A stretch of 64,000 bases of DNA from Mesostigma viride (taxonomy: Eukaryota > Streptophyta > Mesostigmatophyceae > Mesostigmatales > Mesostigmataceae): positions 363,683 to 427,682 of the forward strand of contig RPFO01000359.1 of the NCBI GenBank assembly GCA_009746045.1, given 5' to 3'. Positions 21,700 through 33,000 of the stretch are shown in pieces. Position numbers and translations under genes: made by a program. The notes under the pieces are model-generated. The model did not search any database. It was not told the DNA's origin and worked only from the letters and a program-made list of their open reading frames with translations. Each line of letters starts with the position of its first letter. Within the stretch, counting starts at the first letter, position 1.

Positions 21700-22240
21700 G
21701 CGGGATGGTTGCTGTCAACTGCTGGCACTTCCAACGTCCCTCACAGGACTTGGTCACTTTCCGTGGCCCTAACGGCCGACAGGCCTGTCTGGACTACGTG
21801 GTGGTACGTACGGCAGCCCAGGTGCACCTCGGTTCTGGACACCCGAGTGTTTGACACGCCCACGGTGTGCTCTGACCACCGCCTGGTGCGTGCGACCATT
21901 CGGCTCCGGTTCCACGCGTCCAAGCGCCGCGCCCCAGTGGCCCGTCCTGACTGGTCTGCTCTACGCCCGGTCCGAGGAGATCCTGAGGACTGGACGGACG
22001 CCGAGCGCGAGCGGAACCGGTGCCGACAGGAGTACATGGCGGCCCTGGACGCCCGGGCGGACGTCGACGAGCTGGACCAGGGTGCTCCCAACGCCGCCAT
22101 TTTTGCGGGCTTTGCTGCCCGCGCCCCGCTGCTGGCGGCCCGGCACCTGCCCGTCATGCCCCGCCGCCGCCCCGGCCCGCTCTACCGCGCCAGGACCCCA
22201 AGGTCTTGGCCGCCCGGCACCGCCTCAAGCGTAACCGGGA
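21700..22240 (+). pseudogene. LINE fragment: end of the apurinic-type endonuclease domain
   Basis: The residues LVTFRGPNGRQACLDYVVVR, then after a frame change near 21830 VCSDHRLVRATIRLRF, match the C-terminal part of the endonuclease domain of non-LTR retrotransposons (LDY...SDHRLV). A helical linker rich in Arg and Ala follows, as before a LINE RT, but no RT follows. It is a truncated, frame-broken piece. It may belong to the same LINE family as the RT fragments at 37.5 kb and 41-43 kb, which cannot be proved here. Confidence 0.6.
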
Positions 22241-22594
22241 CCCATTGCTGAAACCGGTGCTCGATCCTCAGTGTACAGCCATACGCAATACGCAATCATA
22301 CGGGGCCCGTGGGTATGGTGTATAACACGCCATACGGGGTACGTATAATACGCAAATCATACGGGGACTCTTGAAAATGCTGTTTTTTGCATGGTTCAGG
22401 GGGTTCTTCAACATTCTGACCAATTCGGCATGTTTTTTTTGTGTTCTTGCAACACCAGTGACTTGCCTTTATTTAACACATCATCACATAATATTGCCGT
22501 TGCCGTCGCTGCATGCCTACAAATACAAGCATTCGTGTATCCATTGCTCCCACTCCACCAACTTCTTATTGAAAACATTAAGTGGTCGCTTAAA
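22241..22594. other. Non-coding stretch with short repeats
   Basis: No supported gene. Variants of CATACGGGG and ATACGCAAT recur between 22280 and 22370, suggesting a degenerate minisatellite or element edge. Confidence 0.35.
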
Positions 22595-22990
22595 ATGGAC
22601 AGCAAAATGGCGTCCCCTGCCATTTGCAGTTCTCCGAGCAAAGTTTGCGAATCCCCAACTCCCCCACGCCTGGCTGACGTACTCAAAGCCGCTCCCCTCT
22701 CTCCCAGGACCGCGTGTCCATCGAGAATGCCCTGCCGCAATGGACCCCGTTTTAACACCAGCAGCTGTGGATGCATTGATGCACTCAAGAAAAAAGACCT
22801 TCCCCTTCCTCGCAAGGCCCCTAAAAAGACGACACAACACGCTACATGGCAACGCCCCTACAAAAATCCCAGCCTTACTGACACAACTATGTCAGACCGG
22901 CAACTACGAAATGTCAGCAAAATGATTCGAGTCAGTTTAACTACACTAGTCGCCAATCAAGGGCAGTTTCAGGCCAGCATACAAAATTAA
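22595..22990 (+). CDS. Hypothetical basic protein
   Basis: An ORF of 131 codons from the ATG at 22595 (MDSKMASPAIC). It is rich in Pro, Ser and Lys with a basic middle (KKKDLPLPRKAPKKTT) and a short helical C-terminus. I do not recognise it. Such a composition could be a LINE ORF1 remnant or simply an open frame. There are no neighbouring genes on the same strand to support a role. Confidence 0.25.
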   Translation: MDSKMASPAICSSPSKVCESPTPPRLADVLKAAPLSPRTACPSRMPCRNGPRFNTSSCGCIDALKKKDLPLPRKAPKKTTQHATWQRPYKNPSLTDTTMSDRQLRNVSKMIRVSLTTLVANQGQFQASIQN

Positions 22991-23513
22991 AAGGCCTTAT
23001 AAATACGACCTTTTTAACCACCTGAACAACAACGAAAACTGCCCGTAACTAATCACCCAGTTACAAAATCCAAACTGATTATCATCCGCTAAAAACGGCC
23101 CTAGTCGCCGGCCATGCCAGCGAAACTGGAACCCCAAGAGCATGCCACGTAATCTTTGCCGCCGTCAGGAACACTTCGATTGCGGCGTTCGTTCTCGCCC
23201 ATTATAAGAAACTATTTTCAGAGAAATCCGATTGTACATCTGTTGTTATTAATAATGTCTGTAAATAGCACATGGTCAGTCGGCCAACTTGCCAAAAGCA
23301 ATAAGACGTGCCAGAAACAGACATCTTGCCTACTCGTGGTAGGCCACCATGCAATATTGATCTACATGAAGCAAGAATCCATACGGGCTGCCAACAATGT
23401 GGCTAGCGTGCAGGATACCATGCATGCCAGCAACCCGACCCAGCTTCCCTAAACCATTAACACATATGGTACGGTGGCTGGCTAGCAGCAGCCTGCATGG
23501 CTAAATAAGGCAT
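22991..23513. other. No recognisable gene
   Basis: AT-moderate sequence without convincing ORFs or repeats. One open frame (23156-23452) has no protein-like features. Confidence 0.3.
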
Positions 23514-23813
23514 TTATGTGCATCGCGAGTCACACCAAATACCCCGCAGCCTGCGACGTAATGCCTCCGGCGGCCTCTTGCACTCGCTCACTCTTGCCTC
23601 CTTCGCGTACGTAGCGCCCATGATATGGCGGGTGCTAGCCTTGCTCGGGTGGTAGAACCCGAGAATTTTGCATCCAAAAGTGTGCACGTCACTTAGCTTG
23701 TAGTTACCTGTCGGCTGCCCTTTCTTGTTGAGAGTCTGTTCTTTCACGATGTGTGTCCAGACAGTCTCGAATACGGCCTGCATCTCGTCGGCCCAGTCAT
23801 CATCGTGTTCCAT
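23514..23813 (-). CDS. Hypothetical protein fragment
   Basis: A 99-codon ORF from the ATG at 23813 with balanced composition (EHDDDWADEMQAVFETVW, then KLSDVHTFGCKILGFY and a basic C-terminus). It reads more like real protein than the surrounding frames, but I recognise no domain. It may be an exon or transposon remnant. Confidence 0.3.
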   Translation of the reverse strand: MEHDDDWADEMQAVFETVWTHIVKEQTLNKKGQPTGNYKLSDVHTFGCKILGFYHPSKASTRHIMGATYAKEARVSECKRPPEALRRRLRGIWCDSRCT

Positions 23814-24027
23814 AGACCCACACCATCACCGTCGCTATAGCCATGGTGCCTGGATGTCAATTGTGCTACGATTAAATGTTAGGTGCCAGATGCGCGCCCT
23901 TGTTGGCAGACAACATAACTTTGTCACCTAATTTCCTCGTCCTTCGTCTCCTAGACCCTAGTCCGACACGCAGCCATCTGCAGCAATGCACGTACAGTCG
24001 TACATGCACGGCCAGCTTGGCACCTGC

Positions 24028-24604
24028 TGTTACGTCCCAGCCCTTTTGGTCGGACGTAACAATGGAATAAATTACTAAGGCTGTTTGGTCTATTGTATTT
24101 GGGTTATATGGACCTTGGCCATTGTGTGAATTGGACTAGTTATTTGGTCCTAGGTTGCCCTTTTAGGGGCCGGTGCCGTGGCGCCGCGCCGTTCTGAGTC
24201 CTTCCGTAGTTCTAGGCGTGGATCCTATAGTTGAGGGTCGATGTCGGCCCGGATCTTACGTGGAATGAGTGACTTGGATTGTTCTAGGGAAATTGGCGTG
24301 TATCTGCGCCGCAATCAACCTAGGTTAAATTGGTCCGAGGACGAGAGTCTCGTCCTCTTGGTGAATGATAAGTGCGAATACGCCTACACATTGAGCCCGG
24401 GGCAATTATCCATTTGTAATTGGTCTTGCTAGCCATTATAAGTGTGTACAATTAGCTTGGCATTAAGCCGTGATGCCAGATATCTCACGACTCTCGTCGT
24501 GAAGCGCAACTTACATTAGGCCATCTTGGATTATTCCTAATTCCGGCAAGGAGGGTCTTTCGCTACGTAGCCCAGGCTAGGAGTGTCTGGGCTGGGACGT
24601 AACA
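24028..24604 (+). repeat. 5' LTR of the gypsy element
   Basis: It begins TGTTACGTCCCAGCCC and ends GGGCTGGGACGTAACA, a perfect 16-bp terminal inverted repeat with TG...CA ends. TGGTTATCGGAGG, a candidate tRNA-Met primer site, follows at 24606. Confidence 0.75.
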
Positions 24605-25358
24605 CTGGTTATCGGAGGAAATGTGCTGGAAAGGTTAGCTAACTCTCGCGGAGAGGGTTAGTGAGCCAATTAGGATACCAAGGCGGAGCTTGGCGTAGGT
24701 AGAGGTTCCGGAATTCAACGATTGCTGACAGGTCGGCGGCCAGCCCGTAAAGGGATTCAACGACGACCTAGACAACAAGCGGCCAGTCTGGGATACTCGG
24801 CGGGGCTAGCAATAGTCCTGTGGTGAGGTGCTGTCAACGATAGCGTTCAGCTCTCCTGTTTTCAACGACACCTAGTGGCGGCCAGGGCTTGCCTTCAACG
24901 ACACCGGGTGGCGGCCAGCTCAGGAGGGATCTACGTCATCGAAGATGGTATGTCCCCTAGTTAGAATTCTTCTTTACAAGCTACGCCTGCTGAAGGCTAG
25001 CTGGTGAGCTCGCTTTCTCTCCGGAACCGCATGCGCACGCGTAGGGGGTTTATGTTCTATGTTGTACCCTCTATAGGTTGTGATTGTCGTTGGAGCCCAT
25101 GGACGTCGCGGAGACGGACATTCGTTGTTTGACCTGCAAGGGGTCGTGGGGGTGGATACCGTCTGGCTGTTGCCGACTGTGTTGACGGTGTTTACCTCCT
25201 TGTGTGCGTATAGCCCGTTCCGCGGAAAGCTCGGGCGTGTGCTGTGTTAGGCTCCGTGCTTCTCCCTTGTCTGTTTGGTAAAGGTCACTGCATTTAGAGG
25301 TAGCCTGGGATTCCCCTTTTTCTCCTGCTTGCAAGCTTCTACCAGGTTATGATGTATC
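24605..25358 (+). other. Gypsy leader region
   Basis: No gene here. It contains repeats of the phrase TTCAACGACACC(T/G)(A/G)G(T/G)TGGCGGCCAG around 24760-24920, each ending in GGCGGCCAG-type motifs. These may act in RNA packaging or be remnants of tandem duplication. Confidence 0.4.
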
Positions 25359-25664
25359 ATGCCGAGACGCAACAGAATAAATAAGGGTGGTCAGTCTGGT
25401 TTTCCTTACTATGCTGTGGCCCATGATGGAGGCGAGGGTAGACCAGCCATATTTTATAGTTGGAAGGCATGTGAAGAACACATCAAGGATAAGATAATGT
25501 CCAGAGACTCTAGTGCTAAGTGGAAGGGGTTTGATAACATCACTGATGCAGATAGGTTTGTTATAGGGAACACATGCCATTGCCTGAGGGGATGCACACC
25601 ACTCGTGAATGCTCTAAGCCACCCACGCTCAGCAGTCAGGGGGAGGGGACAGCAGTTACAGTGA
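25359..25664 (+). CDS. Caulimovirus viroplasmin / RNase H1 N-terminal (HBD-like) small protein
   Basis: A 101-codon ORF whose first 65 residues fit the RNA-DNA hybrid-binding fold found at the N-terminus of eukaryotic RNase H1 and in caulimovirus viroplasmin: YYAVAHDGGEGRPAIFYSW, then a Cys/Glu helix, then WKGFDNITDADRFV. The aromatic/Trp pattern YYAVA...YSW...WKGF is the diagnostic part. No RNase H catalytic domain follows. It lies in the gypsy leader 170 bp before gag, so it may be an accessory protein that binds RNA-DNA hybrids. It could also be a captured fragment. Confidence 0.6.
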   Translation: MPRRNRINKGGQSGFPYYAVAHDGGEGRPAIFYSWKACEEHIKDKIMSRDSSAKWKGFDNITDADRFVIGNTCHCLRGCTPLVNALSHPRSAVRGRGQQLQ

Positions 25665-25832
25665 CCTTCTCTCAGTTGACCATTGGCCCTAGCAAACAGT
25701 AGAGGAGACTATTACTAGGGAGTAATACTAGGCTCTATATTTATAGATCTATAGCACGTGGTTGCTCTCTCTCTCTCTCTCTTTCTTCCTGGGGAGGTGT
25801 TGCCTGCAGTGTAAGGTACCGGTACGAGCACC

Positions 25833-26134
25833 ATGCCAACACGGTCCCAAACAAGGAACGCCAGAGAGACAGAGGATGAGACCAGAGAAAGAGACCCAGA
25901 AATTACAGAGGTAGAACCGGTAGACAACCACGAGCACGGTACAGAGGGGCTAGAGGTACCACTGCACGTCCAAGCAGGTACAGGTACAGGTGAGGTCATG
26001 GAGAGACCTGCTGAAGGCTTCCCACGATCCAGAGATCAGAACCCTAGGTTCCCAGCAGATGGGGACAATCTAGACGCCTTAACAAGGCAGGGAGATGACA
26101 GGAGTGACCTAGAGAGGCTCCAAGAGTACTCGCT

Positions 26135-26169
<35 letters not shown>

Positions 26170-27629
26170 GGCAGCAGCAACAGCAGCAGCAGCAACCGCA
26201 GCAGCAGCAACCGCAGCAGCAGCGACAGCAGCAGCAGCAGCAGCAGCAACGTTCACCGCAGCAGCAACGGCAACAGCAGCAACCCCGGATGCAGCAACCA
26301 CAACCCCAGACGAGACCACAATGGCTACCACCTGATCCAGAGCAGCAGGGAGACGAGAATGAAGATGCCCTGCACTACCGTTATCAGCAGCCAGCCACAG
26401 GGCGGCCATTGCATCCCTGGGCGGGGCGGGGGCGTCCCCTGGGACCTCCGCCGGTCCCCACTCACCGGGGCAGACGCAGAGTGTCCTTCGGCAGTACTTC
26501 CCTGTTGCCCACGGCGCTATGGGCTTCGGATGAGGATGGTGAGATTCCAGGGGCAGATGGCGAGTTCGACGATCTGGACGGGATGGGCGAGGTTGACGAG
26601 GGTCCCGTTACTCAGGGCCCGCCTGTTGGTACTCATAGACCTTGGACCAGGCCAGGGGACGACAGAAGCAGTGCCACTGCCCGAGGCGAGGAGACTCATA
26701 CGCCCGTCCAGCGTCCGGTACCCCAGCCGCAGCGTCCACGGGCGCTTGACAGCAGCGTGGTCCCTTCGCCCGCGGCCGTCGGTAACCTGAATTTCAGCAG
26801 GGTGGCACTGGATGACCCGGGGTACGAACACCCCTCGTCGGTACAGGTGCGCCGGACACACGGCGCACCGGACAGATCCGGATCTCTCCCGCGGTCGCAG
26901 CCTCCAGCATTCGGCTCCATCTCATACAGAGAGGTCGGTGGGCCTAAGCTTAACACGATAAAGGCCCCACCGATGCCTACCTTCAAGAATGTACCCAAGC
27001 TGCACGCGGATATGAAACCGCGAGAGGTCGACGAATGGGGACGCATGTGGCAACAGCAGTATACCGTTTGGTGCAATCACAACAGCTGGGAACTGGCCAC
27101 CTGTGATTTGATCCCACATGTGGTCAACACCTGCATGGACCCCTCGGTGGTGAGCATCTTGAACTGTGAGAGCATCGCATCCCAGTCATACCCGCAAACC
27201 GTGGAGGAGCTGATGGACCGGGTGCGCCGCAAGCTGATACCCCCAGACGCGGAGCTCCACGAGCGGATCGCTTTCGGCAAGCTGCGCCAGGGGACCACCC
27301 CATATCGCGAGTTTCTGTCCAAGTTTGAGTCCAGCGCCGCTTATCTATCCGACATGACCTGGTACGAGTACAAGATCAGATTCATCGAGGCGCTCAGCCC
27401 CGAGCTGCAGGACGAGGTATTCAAACACTACGCTGAGGTCCCCTGGAAGGAGTGGGACATCCTGAATATCCAGAGATACCTTCTGCAGGTGGCCGACGTG
27501 GTGTCTCGCGGGCGCGCCCCCTCGGTGCGCCGTTTCTTCAGGCCAGCTCCCCCGCGACGGGTGAACCAGATGTACTCCACCGAGCTCGCCGGCGAGGAGG
27601 AGGACGAGTACATACCTCGACGACCCTGA
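25833..27629 (+). CDS. Gypsy Gag with a long polyglutamine tract
   Basis: A 598-residue Gag starting at an ATG 25 bp after a CT-rich stretch. Residues about 100-160 are a CAG/CAA-coded Gln tract (26130-26290). A Pro/Arg-rich middle follows. Residues about 370-570 are the capsid-like helical domain (PKLHADMKPREVDEWGRMWQ; TPYREFLSKFESSA). The ORF stops at 27629 before its zinc knuckle: CFMCSEVGHLKRDC is encoded about 50 bp later in the pol frame. So Gag and pol are joined by a frame change near 27610-27620, either programmed or an indel. Confidence 0.85.
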
Positions 27630-30600
27630 TGATGGCTACCCTGACCCGGGCGTCAACGCGATCGACGCTAGTAAGGCGTGGTGCTTCATGTGCAGCGAGG
27701 TGGGACACCTCAAGCGCGACTGCCCCAAGCTCCGGAGCAAGCACGCCAGTCGTGGTTCAGGGGATATGGAACCCAGTGTTCGCTTCTCTGGACCGGCCTT
27801 CGGCAGCCGCCCCGACTCCTCCGGGCCCCGGGACCGACCCCGCAACGCGGGCGAGCGTGCGGCTCGCCTGCAGCATGCCAGACAGGTTCCGACTCAGTAT
27901 CAGCAGCCGCGACCGCCCGCGACCAGCTCTACCAAGGGCGTGCTACGTGCGGTTAACGAGATTGAGGCGCGGCGACAGTCCTCCTCTTCCGGCCAGACGT
28001 ACGCTGTGGCCGGCTACGAGTATGACGACGAGGAGGAGGCTGACGAAGAGGAGGAGGGGGGGGAAAGAGGGCGGGCGGTCGGGCGAGGGGGCCTCCCGTC
28101 CCACCGCTCCTCGGGAGTAGTAGCCTTGCCCATGGGCTTGGGCCCCGGGGGAGAGGATAGGGTAGAGAAATCAGATAGTAGCCCTGACGCGGAGTCAATT
28201 AGAATAGAGGTAGACGTCAATAACGTGGCTTCAGACGCGGCCACCCAACCGGCGGCGCGTGCGGCGCAAGGAGGCTCGCGCCATTTGTTTCTTTTCAGTG
28301 GAGGGTTACTGGTTCCTCCCACCGTCCTTGATCCGTATTTGAAGGAGAAAACGGTCATGGACGTGAAGTTCCTGGTCGACACCGGTGCCTCCACGTCCTT
28401 CATCAACGAGGCCCTGGTGCGCCGGCTGGGCCTGGTCCCGCGACCCCACACCACGGCAGTGTATGTCACGTATTCGGATGGCCGGCGACACCAATCGCCA
28501 GGCCTCGCCGACATCAAGGGGGTGCTGCAGGGCACGCCGGTGGACCTGGTGGCGACTATTGCGCCGCTGGGTGCTGCTGACATCATCGTTGGAGTGGACT
28601 GGTTGGACAAGCAGGATGTGGACATCAGTGTGCGCCGACGGGTAGTTTGGTTCCCGGACGGTTCCTTCTGGTGCCCCGATAGCGAGTACAGGGCACAGGC
28701 TGCTGCGGTCCATAACATTACACACGAGCGCTCGGCGGACGGGCCTCGTCCAGTGTCCCAGATCCTGATGAGTAGCAAGACGCTGGCCCGCCAGCTCCGG
28801 AAGGGGAAGGAGTATGCGATGTACCGCATCGACTTGGACAGCACCCAGGTCATGCTTAACGAGATCGGTGCCGGCTTCACTCCGGACGAGCTGGCGCGGT
28901 TCAACGCCGTCCTGGAGAAGCGCGCTGCTCTCTTCGCGGATCGCACCCCACAGTTCCCTCCCAATTGGTCGGTGCTACACCGAATACAGGTCCAGGAGGG
29001 CGCAGGACCGACAGCGTCTCCTATGTACCGCATGGGCCCAGTCGAGCTGGTGGAGCTCAAGAAGATTCTTATTTCACTGCTCGACGCCGGGCTCATTGAA
29101 CCCAGCAACAGCCCCTTCTCAGCGGGCGTGCTGCTCGTTCCCAAGCCAGGGGGCAAGTGGCGTCTGGTGACTGACTACCGGAAGCTGAACGCCATCACCG
29201 TCAAGTCCCGGTATCCTCTCCCGCGGATTGACGACATCTTCAACCGTGTCCAAGGGGCTACATGTTTCACCGTCATCGACTGCGCGGACGGGTTTTGGCA
29301 GCTGCGCATCGCGCCCGAAGACTGCCACAAGACAGCGTTCGCCACGCCCTTCGGTCACTACCAGTTTCGGGTGGCGGCAATGGGGCTGTGCAACTCGCCT
29401 GCGTCCTTCCAGATGCTGATGAACGACATCCTCCGTCCGGTGATGGGCACGGCCCACCTGCCGCAGGTCTCCAAGGATCTGACGGACCCGCAGAAGGGGG
29501 CGCGCCCACCCTGGACCTACAAGCGCACGTGCGCGCTGGCGTACCTGGACGACATCTTGGTGTACTCCAAGACGTTCGAGGAGCACCTGGAGGATGTTGA
29601 CGCAGTGCTTCAGATCATGGAAGACGAGCACCTGTCGGCGAGGAAGGCCAAGGTGCGCGCTGGCCGCTGTGTGCCCTTTTTGGGCCATACCCTGTCGGCG
29701 GATGGTATCGCGACTGACCCGGAGAAGATCGAGGCCGTCCAGCAATGGCCGGTCCCCACGGACGTGAAAGGGGTGCGCAGTTTCCTGGGGTTGGCTTCCT
29801 ACTACCGGCGGTTCATTCCGCGGTTTGCCACCATCGCCGCCCCGATTAACGCTCTTCTCAAGAAGGGTACTCAGTTCCTTTGGGCTGAGCAGTGCCAGCA
29901 GGCCTTCGAGGCACTTAAGCGCCACCTCACCACAGCGCCGGTCCTCGTCCTGCCGGACCCGTCCCTTCCCTTCGTCGTGGCTACGGACGCCAGTAAGGTG
30001 GCCATCGGGGGTGTTCTCCTGCAGGACCAGGGCAAGGGCCTTCAGCCCATCGAGTACATCTCACGCACAATGATTCCGGCGGAGCGGAATTACCCAGTGC
30101 ATCAGCAGGAGCTCCTGGCAGTAGTCTACAGCTGCCACACGTGGCGTCATCATCTTCTGGGGGCCCAGTTTTCGGTGGCCATTAGTGAGCAGGGGGATCT
30201 CGACCCCCACCGCCTGGTGATCCACACCGACCACCGGCCGCTCACCCACCTCCTGGTGCAGCCCAACCTGACGCCCCGCCAAGCGCGGTGGATGGAGTAC
30301 TTGTCACAGTTTGCGCCGTTCAAGATCCAATATGTCAAAGGCGCGGACAACGTGGTGCCAGACGCCCTCTCGCGACGGGCGGACTATTGGTTCTACGAGG
30401 ACATGGATGTGCTTCATACCACCTGCGTACCCGTGGCCGCCCCGGGGACCGCCTACGGCGTGGAGCCACGGTCTCCCCGGGCCCGCCACCTATTTCATCT
30501 GGGGCACACCACCAGTGATGACTTGTCACCTCTCCTGGAGGAGACGAGTGCCCACGAGGACGTGGACGCCCCCGGGGAGGGGGAGGGATCGCATACACGC

Positions 30601-32998
30601 ATGCCCCTTAGTCATGTGGTGCCGCCCCAGGGAATTTTTCAGCTTCAGCCGATCGGCCCGCCCACAGTCTTCTCCGAATTCGTCAACCAGGCGAGCGCGG
30701 AGACAGACCCGGCCGTGGACGCGTTCACAGTCACGTCGGACCTGGAGACGATGATCAGTCGTTTCACGGTCACGGAGGAAGCGGCGCTTGAAGCCATCCG
30801 GGCGCATCCCCAGCAGATGGGTGCCTACCCTTGCAAGTTCCAGGATGGACGCCTGTTCGTGAGTGTCCAGCCGGAGGAATGGCGGCTGTATGTCCCGGAG
30901 CTTTGTAGGGCCGCCTTGCTTCACGAGCTCCACGATTCGCTTCTAGGCGGACATCAAGGAAGCCACCGTCTCTTTCCTCGGGCCCGCAAACATTTCTACT
31001 GGCCCGGGATGAAGGAGTATATTGAGACATATGTGCGCCAGTGCCCCTCGTGCCAGATCATGAAGTCCAGGAACACGGGCTCTCAAGCCGTCCCAAAGAC
31101 GTTACCTGATCCGATGGGTCCTTGGGATTCTATCATGATGGACTTCATCGGCCCGTTCAAGAAGACGAAGAGCGGCAACAGCATGGTCTTGGTTTTCGTG
31201 GACCGCCTGACGCGCATGTGTCACTTGGCCCCGTGTCCGGCCGACCTCACAGCGGAGGAGTGCGCCAAGGTATAAGTTACGTTAAATAGTGCCGGAACCT
31301 TTTGCCGCCTGAGGCAAATCGGGCCGGAACACTATTTTGCCCGGAATAACCACTTCCGAGCACCCAAGTTAATTCGGCCGAATTAACTTGGGTGCTCGGA
31401 AGTGGTTATTCCGGGCAAAATAGTGTTCCGGCCCGATTTGCCTCAGGCGGCAAAAGGTTCCGGCACTATTTAACGTAACTAAAACCTGTGCACCTTGGAG
31501 GTCAGGGGTTCGAATCCTCACTGAGGCAGCTCCGGCGCATTTAGTGGTGCGTGCTCAGCGGCCTAGGCGGATGTCTCGGGCTCTTCGTCCCCCCTCCACG
31601 AGGCCAGGTTTTAGTTACGTTAAATAGTGCCGGAACCTTTTGCCGCCTGAGGCAAATCGGGCCGGAACACTATTTAACGTAACTAAAACCTGTGCACCTT
31701 GGAGGTCAGGGGTTCGAATCCTCACTGAGGCAGCTCCGGCGCATTTAGTGGTGCGTGCTCAGCGGCCTAGGCGGATGTCTCGGGCTCTTCGTCCCCCCTC
31801 CACGAGGCCAGGTTTTAGTTACGTTAAATAGTGCCGGAACCTTTTGCCGCCTGAGGCAAATCGGGCCGGAACACTATTTTGCCCGGAATAACCACTTCCG
31901 AGCACCCAAGTTAATTCGGCCGAATTAACTTGGGTGCTCGGAAGTGGTTATTCCGGGCAAAATAGTGTTCCGGCCCGATTTGCCTCAGGCGGCAAAAGGT
32001 TCCGGCACTATTTAACGTAACTGTATACCTGACGCACGTGTTTCGGTTCCACGGGCTCAGCCGACAGTTCATCTCCGACCGCGACAAGCTCTTCACGGCC
32101 AAATTCTGGCAGGAGTTTTTCGAACGGCTGGGCACCAAGGTGTCGCTGGGCACGGCCTACCACAGCTCGTCGTCACATCTGGTGGAGCGGTTGAACCGCA
32201 CCGTGCAAGAGACCATGCGACACTACACCGACGCGGTGGGCAGCAATTGGGAGGAACTTCTGGGCTTGGTGGAGTTCTCCTTGAACAATGCCCCCCAGGC
32301 CGCCCATGGATTTGCCCCCTTTTTCCTCAACTCTGGCCGGCACCCTCTCACGCCGCCCGACTTGCTTATGAGCCCCGGACTGGGAGAGGATCAGGTCAAG
32401 CTGAACACACGCCAGGGGGTTGATCGTTTGCTGCAGCGGATGCACCAGGCTCATAACAGTGCAGTCCAGGGATACCGCGCAGCGACAGAGCGGTATCTGG
32501 AGAGGACAGCCGGCAAGCGGGATAACCGGGCGCCGTCCATTGAGGTGGGCGATTGGGTCCTGGTGGAGGGCCCACAGATCGGACGATTTTCACACAAGGT
32601 GGAGAAGGAGCTGAAGACTAAGCTTCGTCCCATGTTCCTGGGTGACCCTACAAGGTTCTCAGCAAGTTCGACGATGTCATGTTCCAGGTGGACGTCCCAG
32701 TGTCATGGAACCTCACGTCCAACCGTTTCCATCGTGACCAGCTCAAGTTGTACCACCAGAACACCATCCAGGGCCGGGTCAATCCCCCGGCCCCGTTGGA
32801 GTTCAACCCGGACACGGGGGAACAGGAGGATGAGGTGGCAGCGATCGTGGGACACCGGGATGTCAAACGGGGTCGGGGGACTCAGCGACAGTACCGGGTG
32901 CGATGGCGATTCGCGCAGCATGAGTCTGAGGACTCCTGGCGCACTTCTACTGAGTTAGCTGGGTGCGCCCGCTTACTGGAGCCCTACCAGCCATTAAG
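27630..32998 (+). pseudogene. Gypsy pol: zinc knuckle, protease, RT, RNase H, integrase, chromodomain
   Basis: Domains in order: CCHC knuckle near 27690; protease VDTGAS (28376-28393) with AADIIVGVDWL; RT with VTDYRKLN, FTVIDCADGFWQ and YLDDILVYS near 29540; RNase H VVATDAS and a later HTDHRPLTHLL; integrase HHCC (HQGSH ... CPSCQ, near 30950-31055), core acids MDFIGPF, SDRDKLF and HLVERLNR. The core is interrupted after ...EECAKV by the composite element 31275-32022 and continues in frame. A one-base frame change near 32650 separates the GPY-type module from the chromodomain (YRVRWRF...SEDSW, 32845-32995), which targets integration to modified histones. Residues match an active chromovirus apart from these breaks. 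Confidence 0.88.
31275..32022. mobile_element. Composite palindrome element A in the gypsy integrase
   Basis: A 748-bp insert with the target duplication GTATA (31270-31274, 32023-32027). It is built of three palindromes, 31275-31480 (206 bp, perfect arms of 103 bp), 31613-31684 (72 bp, internally deleted) and 31817-32022 (206 bp), separated by two nearly identical spacers of about 132 bp in direct orientation. Ends are AGTTACGTTAAATAGTG and its complement. Each spacer begins AAAACCTG, ends CAGGTTTT and contains GGTTCGAATCC, a tRNA B-box consensus. The gypsy codons continue exactly after it. Confidence 0.9.
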
Positions 32999-33000
32999 AA

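Larger units (their letters stand above)
24028..33000 (+). mobile_element. Ty3/gypsy chromovirus retrotransposon, 3' LTR missing
   Basis: A 5' LTR (24028-24604), long leader with a small viroplasmin-like ORF, gag, and pol in the order protease-RT-RNase H-integrase-chromodomain, as in chromoviruses. The integrase is split by a 748-bp composite element. No second copy of the LTR is found downstream; satellite-like repeats begin at about 33000 instead, so the 3' end was lost. Two frame changes (near 27615 and 32650) also affect it. Confidence 0.88.

Noticed and set aside
26044..26409. Antisense Ala/Val-rich ORF opposite the gypsy Gag
   Set aside because: It is the complement of the CAG/CAA glutamine tract; the sense Gag explains it.
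31481..31613. Intact tRNA gene in the composite spacer
   Set aside because: Only a T-arm and B-box are visible. I could not fold an acceptor stem or place a 5' half and anticodon arm.
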